From Veillonella rodentium (lineage in GTDB: Bacteria; Bacillota; Negativicutes; Veillonellales; Veillonellaceae), in the NCBI RefSeq assembly GCF_900187285.1, contig NZ_LT906470.1:1932001-1996000 (forward strand): a stretch of 64,000 bases of DNA, given 5' to 3'. Made by a program: the position numbers and the translations under genes. The notes under the pieces were generated by a model that made no database searches, was not told where the DNA came from, and saw nothing but the letters and a program-made list of their open reading frames with translations. Position 1 is the stretch's first letter. Each line of letters starts with the position of its first letter. This document shows positions 63,804 to 64,000 of the stretch, in pieces.

Positions 63804-64000
63804 TCATGCATCCCGACTCATTTTCATGAGCAGAATCCGTTTCACCGACGCATTGAGGCGTTCCTGAGAAATACGCCCGTCTTTGACGGCTTTCATCAGC
63901 CCATTATAGGACTCCTGCATATGTTCGTATTCATGGCAGACCAGGAGCAAATCGCTGCCCGCCAGGATCGACTGTACCGCCATTTCCGAAAATGCATAAT
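63804..64000 (-). CDS. Family 3 glycoside hydrolase, C-terminal fragment (beta-N-acetylhexosaminidase type)
   Basis: The window ends inside this gene; the last 65 residues are visible on the minus strand. EMAVQSILAGSDLLLVCHEYEHMQ and AVKDGRISQERLNASVKRILLMK match the end of the GH3 domain of NagZ/BglX-like enzymes, which remove N-acetylglucosamine in cell-wall recycling or act on other beta-glycosides. The stop is followed by a terminator. Start and full size lie outside the window. Confidence 0.82.
   Translation of the reverse strand, partial: YAFSEMAVQSILAGSDLLLVCHEYEHMQESYNGLMKAVKDGRISQERLNASVKRILLMKMSRDA

Overview
The window looks like chromosome of a Veillonella-type anaerobe (class Negativicutes). 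The case rests on its combination of genes: methylmalonyl-CoA mutase (two subunits plus MeaB) under a cobalamin riboswitch, a large FAD/Fe-S D-lactate dehydrogenase, a full lactate-racemase maturation set (larA, larE, larB, larC), a second larA, phosphotransacetylase, and an ExbB-ExbD-TonB operon that implies an outer membrane. This fits lactate fermentation to propionate and acetate. The genus is an inference; no rRNA gene is present. Most genes are on the minus strand. Both ends cut through genes: an MBL-fold hydrolase on the left and a family 3 glycoside hydrolase on the right.

Layout. 0-3.8 kb: HxlR regulator facing an NAD(P)-binding reductase, then YgiD and a LUD-domain protein. 3.8-8.6 kb: an AT-rich stress block (HpaI-type aldolase, nitroreductase, glutathione peroxidase, ferritin-like protein, unknown protein, ScdA/RIC). 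8.8-14.6 kb: pta, a small HTH protein, glutamate synthase-type oxidoreductase, secreted esterase, padC and padR. 15.2-21.4 kb: DUF438 protein, sodA, thiC with TPP riboswitch, a secreted unknown, a broken cysteine hydrolase and a PgpA-type phosphatase. 21.5-24.6 kb: FMN-binding protein, MerR/CMD pair, a type I toxin-antitoxin locus, ECF S component and a quinone reductase. 24.7-30.3 kb: AAA/DUF4143 operon with evenly spaced palindromes, tRNA-Arg, secreted unknown, arsR-dinB. 30.6-39.9 kb: purA, yjdJ-yjdI, pirin, YcaC-like hydrolase with a TetR regulator, an MFS exporter, purB and two membrane unknowns. 39.8-42.6 kb: exbB-exbD-tonB and hicAB. 42.7-48.8 kb: the mutase operon. 48.9-63.7 kb: RarD, a TPR lipoprotein, D-lactate dehydrogenase, the lar cluster with a TauE-type permease, a ClC transporter, larA2 and a truncated alcohol dehydrogenase.

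How the genes work together. LarA with the nickel-pincer cofactor made by LarB, LarE and LarC should interconvert L- and D-lactate, and the FAD/Fe-S enzyme oxidises D-lactate to pyruvate. Pta serves acetate formation; the mutase and MeaB serve the succinate-propionate branch. The stress block, SodA and the DUF438/hemerythrin protein fit an anaerobe that meets oxygen and nitric oxide.

Most notable signals: (1) the word GTGAAAG, mainly GTGAAAGC, occurs about 53 times on the two strands against about 8 expected by chance, in genes and gaps alike; (2) a type I toxin-antitoxin locus with a 33-residue holin-like peptide and a facing antisense promoter; (3) two distant long hairpins with nearly the same apical loop, inside a wider class of compound hairpins at gene ends; (4) a B12 riboswitch in front of a B12-dependent enzyme.
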